Below, piece by piece: positions 35,862 to 37,877 of a stretch of 37,877 nucleotides of DNA. The stretch's first letter is position 1; every line of letters begins with the position of its first letter. Origin of the DNA: an uncultured Deferribacteraceae bacterium (GTDB taxonomy: Bacteria > Chrysiogenota > Deferribacteres > Deferribacterales > Mucispirillaceae); the NCBI GenBank assembly GCA_947041225.1, contig CAMRDM010000014.1:1-37877 (forward strand). Reading direction: 5' to 3'. The notes beneath the pieces were generated by a model. That model had not been told where the DNA came from. It was given only the letters and a program-made list of their open reading frames with translations, and made no database searches. A program made the translations under genes and the position numbers.

Positions 35862-36923
35862 ATGTATAAAAAGTATAAAAAAGAATTGGAACTTGCAGAA
35901 GCTAAATATCATGAATTTGAAAAGTGTACAAAAAAACTTCTACAAGATACGATTAAACAAAGTGTTAGAACAGAGATAACTGATGGGTATAGATATAATA
36001 TCACCCCTTTTCAAAATGAACGATATGGATTTAAAACAAACGGTAAAACAATCGCTAAGGAGATTGTTAAAAACAGCTGTATTAAATATTATTTTGATGA
36101 ACAAGATAATATTATTTTAGAAGAAAACATGTCTGCCTTTCTTAAAGAATTTCATAATAGAACTATCTACTTACATGAAGAGAATTGCTTGTTAATAATT
36201 AGACTAGTTGGCACTGATATAAATAGTATTAACATCTGTACTCTCATTAATGGACAAGTTATAAAATCTATAGGATTTGCTCAATATGGAGTGAGTATAA
36301 ATCTATATGAATATAGTGATAACCAGCTTCAACAGATTATAATTTATAATAAAGAACATAGTGCTACTTCTGAACACTGCTCTACAGAACAGTTTCACTA
36401 CGATAAAAAATATAACCTAGAATGTATCATAAAGAGACATAGTAATGACTATCTGACAACACTTTATAGCACTAAAAAAATAAATTATAAAAATTTGACT
36501 GAACGGCTGGAGACAGAACTCACTTCATCTATAAAAAAATTTATAAGCAACTATACTGATGACGATATTACTGTGGTTGGTTTTACATGTCAACCAGCGC
36601 ATAACTGTTTCTATATATCTATGCACACAGATGAGTTTGAAGAATACCTAAACCCTGCAGATTTTACTTACGAAATTGTCTGCTCATTAGATTTAATCGA
36701 TCGCCCTTTAGACGATGAGGAAGAAAGAAAAGTTGTTCTAGCTTCTGTAAACGCTATCAACAATTTTACACGTAGTGACGTTTTTAAATCTATCCCTAAA
36801 GCTGAAGAATTTTGTGCAACTATATTCTATTACGATCTAGAGTATTACGAAAAAGAAAATGATGATGTTAAAAAAATATTAAAAGATAATCCATACTTCA
36901 ATTGTGAAAGTGATGATGAGTAA
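35862..36923 (+). CDS. Hypothetical protein, 353 aa
   Basis: Not recognised with confidence. The N-terminus is a charged helix (KKYKKELELAEAKYHEFEK). The middle has FHYDKKYNLECIIKRH, loosely like an Rhs/YD-type strand. From about residue 210 (LTERLETELTSSIKKFISNY, then DDDITVVGFT) the pattern recalls DUF4303-like proteins. No signal peptide or membrane helix. Start ATG with ttggag 5 nt upstream. It lies between two arrays and is the last gene of the window. Confidence 0.55.
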   Translation: MYKKYKKELELAEAKYHEFEKCTKKLLQDTIKQSVRTEITDGYRYNITPFQNERYGFKTNGKTIAKEIVKNSCIKYYFDEQDNIILEENMSAFLKEFHNRTIYLHEENCLLIIRLVGTDINSINICTLINGQVIKSIGFAQYGVSINLYEYSDNQLQQIIIYNKEHSATSEHCSTEQFHYDKKYNLECIIKRHSNDYLTTLYSTKKINYKNLTERLETELTSSIKKFISNYTDDDITVVGFTCQPAHNCFYISMHTDEFEEYLNPADFTYEIVCSLDLIDRPLDDEEERKVVLASVNAINNFTRSDVFKSIPKAEEFCATIFYYDLEYYEKENDDVKKILKDNPYFNCESDDE

Positions 36924-37250
36924 TTTTTACATACCTATAACTATCACACAAAACACTTCTCGCTAACCGATGTTAAAATCAACTTAGAAATTGATCGACA
37001 ATACAATAAGAATAGTCTCTTAGATATCTTATAGTATTGGTTATTTCTTAAACAATAAGTTTCTACTTGATAGTTATCTTGATCACAAAACTAATTAAAT
37101 AGATGTTCGTTATATATCTATCATTCAACCCTGAATATACCGATCAATTAATGGTTATTTATTTCGATACAAATAAAGAAATAATTTTAGTTTCACATGA
37201 AAATTAGTTCATATTAATTATATAATAAAACTGAATATAAAAACAGATAA
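36924..37250. other. AT-rich region after the last gene
   Basis: No gene called. A 34-codon open frame at 37103-37207 lacks a ribosome site. The segment ends in a strong terminator. Confidence 0.5.
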
Positions 37251-37288
37251 CAGACAACAATTGAGAAATTATTGATCTGTCTTTTTTT
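37251..37288 (+). terminator. Strong intrinsic terminator (plus strand)
   Basis: Stem of 12 bp with one mismatch and one bulged base (37251-37262 against 37267-37279), GAGA loop, then TC and seven T (37282-37288). It ends whatever is transcribed after the 353-aa gene. The GT-rich array begins at the next base. Confidence 0.8.
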
Positions 37289-37877
37289 GTCTAGGTTTAT
37301 GGTTTGTACTTAGGGTTGTGATTGTTTGTGTGCTAATGTTTTAACTTTAGGTTTGTGATTGTGGTTTGGATTAATGCTTCGGTTATACTTATGCTTGCGA
37401 TTGGTTTATGTGCTAATGTTTTCAGCTTAGTTTTGTGGTTTGTGGTTAATGCTTAGGTTGTACTTATACTTGCGATTGGTTTATGGTTTGGGGTTTGGAT
37501 TAATGCTTTGTTTGTACTTAGGATTGTGATTGGTTTGTGTGCTAATGTTTCAACTTTGGGCTTGTGATTGGATTATGAGTTACTGTTTCAAATTTAGGTT
37601 TGTGTCAATACTTAGCATATACTTATGCTTGGGGTTGGTTTATGGTTTGGATTAATGCTTAGGTTATACTTATGCTTGGGGCTGGTTTATGTGCTAATGT
37701 TTTAACTTTAGGTTTGTGTTTATAGTTGTAGTTTGGGTTAATGCTTCAAGCTTTGGGTTTGGGTTACTGTTTCAAGTTTATGGTTTATACTTATGCTTGG
37801 GGTTGGTTTATGTGCTAATGTCTCAACTTTGGGCTTGTGATTGGATTATGAGTTACTGTTTCAAATTTAGGTTTGTG
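37289..37877 (+). repeat. Degenerate G/T-rich repeat array running off the right edge
   Basis: Interleaved short words (ttatgcttg, ggtttatgtgctaatgtt, ttggattaatgctt, gttactgtttcaa) recur many times. A 67-bp block is repeated almost exactly (37538-37604 and 37811-37877, one difference), 273 bp apart. The top strand has very little C. No ORF or spacer structure. Confidence 0.9.

Noticed and set aside
37103..37207. 34-codon ORF after the last gene
   Set aside because: Too short, no ribosome binding site, directly preceded by a stop codon; could be chance or a gene remnant.

Overview
The window reads as chromosomal DNA of a low-GC (by eye about 30% G+C, not counted), Gram-negative (diderm) bacterium. 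The diderm call rests on a TonB/ExbB/ExbD energy-coupling operon, lipoproteins and periplasmic binding proteins. Single-copy housekeeping genes (era, corC-type, phoH, ybeY, a fused tRNA nucleotidyltransferase) show it is chromosome rather than plasmid or phage. The mix of fused malic enzyme, 3-oxoacid-type CoA-transferase, an FmdE-domain protein beside an iron/cobalamin-type ABC transporter and a DHH-CBS-nucleotidyltransferase fusion would fit an anaerobic or microaerophilic lineage such as Deferribacterota or a relative. That placement is an inference and is not proven here.

Layout. 1-533: a 28-29 bp minisatellite, followed by the terminator of pstS (628-1632, minus). 1965-8071: two large paralogous kelch-repeat lipoproteins (plus), each with N-terminal ASH/HYDIN-like beta-sandwich domains. 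8072-8584: a hairpin running into (TTAG)n, then four 37-bp repeats. 8585-10387: exbB-exbD-tonB (minus). 10627-11959: the two subunits of a CoA-transferase. 12075-15707: a four-gene operon of FmdE-domain protein, periplasmic binding protein, FecCD-type permease and ATPase. 15957-20990: a YqiA-like esterase and a corC-era-exported protein-membrane protein operon. 21335-23361: three tandem paralogous exported proteins of unknown function. 23703-25403: a DUF255/YyaL thioredoxin-like protein whose conserved N-terminus seems to need an ATT start. 25775-28078: malic enzyme fused to a phosphotransacetylase-like domain, with a lysine/alanine tail. From 28241 everything reads plus: Xer recombinase, DHH-CBS-tRNA nucleotidyltransferase, phoH, ybeY, then three genes that are unknown or of DUF type (33507-36923), separated by an 18/17-bp minisatellite of 29 units.

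The most unusual thing in the window is the set of five unrelated-looking intergenic tandem arrays. All sit just 3' of a gene, and three directly abut an intrinsic terminator or hairpin. Four of the five are C-poor and G/T-rich when read in the sense direction of the upstream gene. One (35239-35756) has an ordered higher-order structure with a 125-bp period. Both window edges lie inside such arrays, which may simply mean that an assembly broke there.

How the genes fit together: TonB/ExbBD would power outer-membrane uptake and the FmdE-linked ABC operon would carry a metal chelate or similar ligand across the inner membrane. PstS serves phosphate uptake. Malic enzyme and the CoA-transferase serve central carbon and acyl-CoA metabolism. 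Era, YbeY, PhoH and the tRNA nucleotidyltransferase are RNA and ribosome maturation functions.
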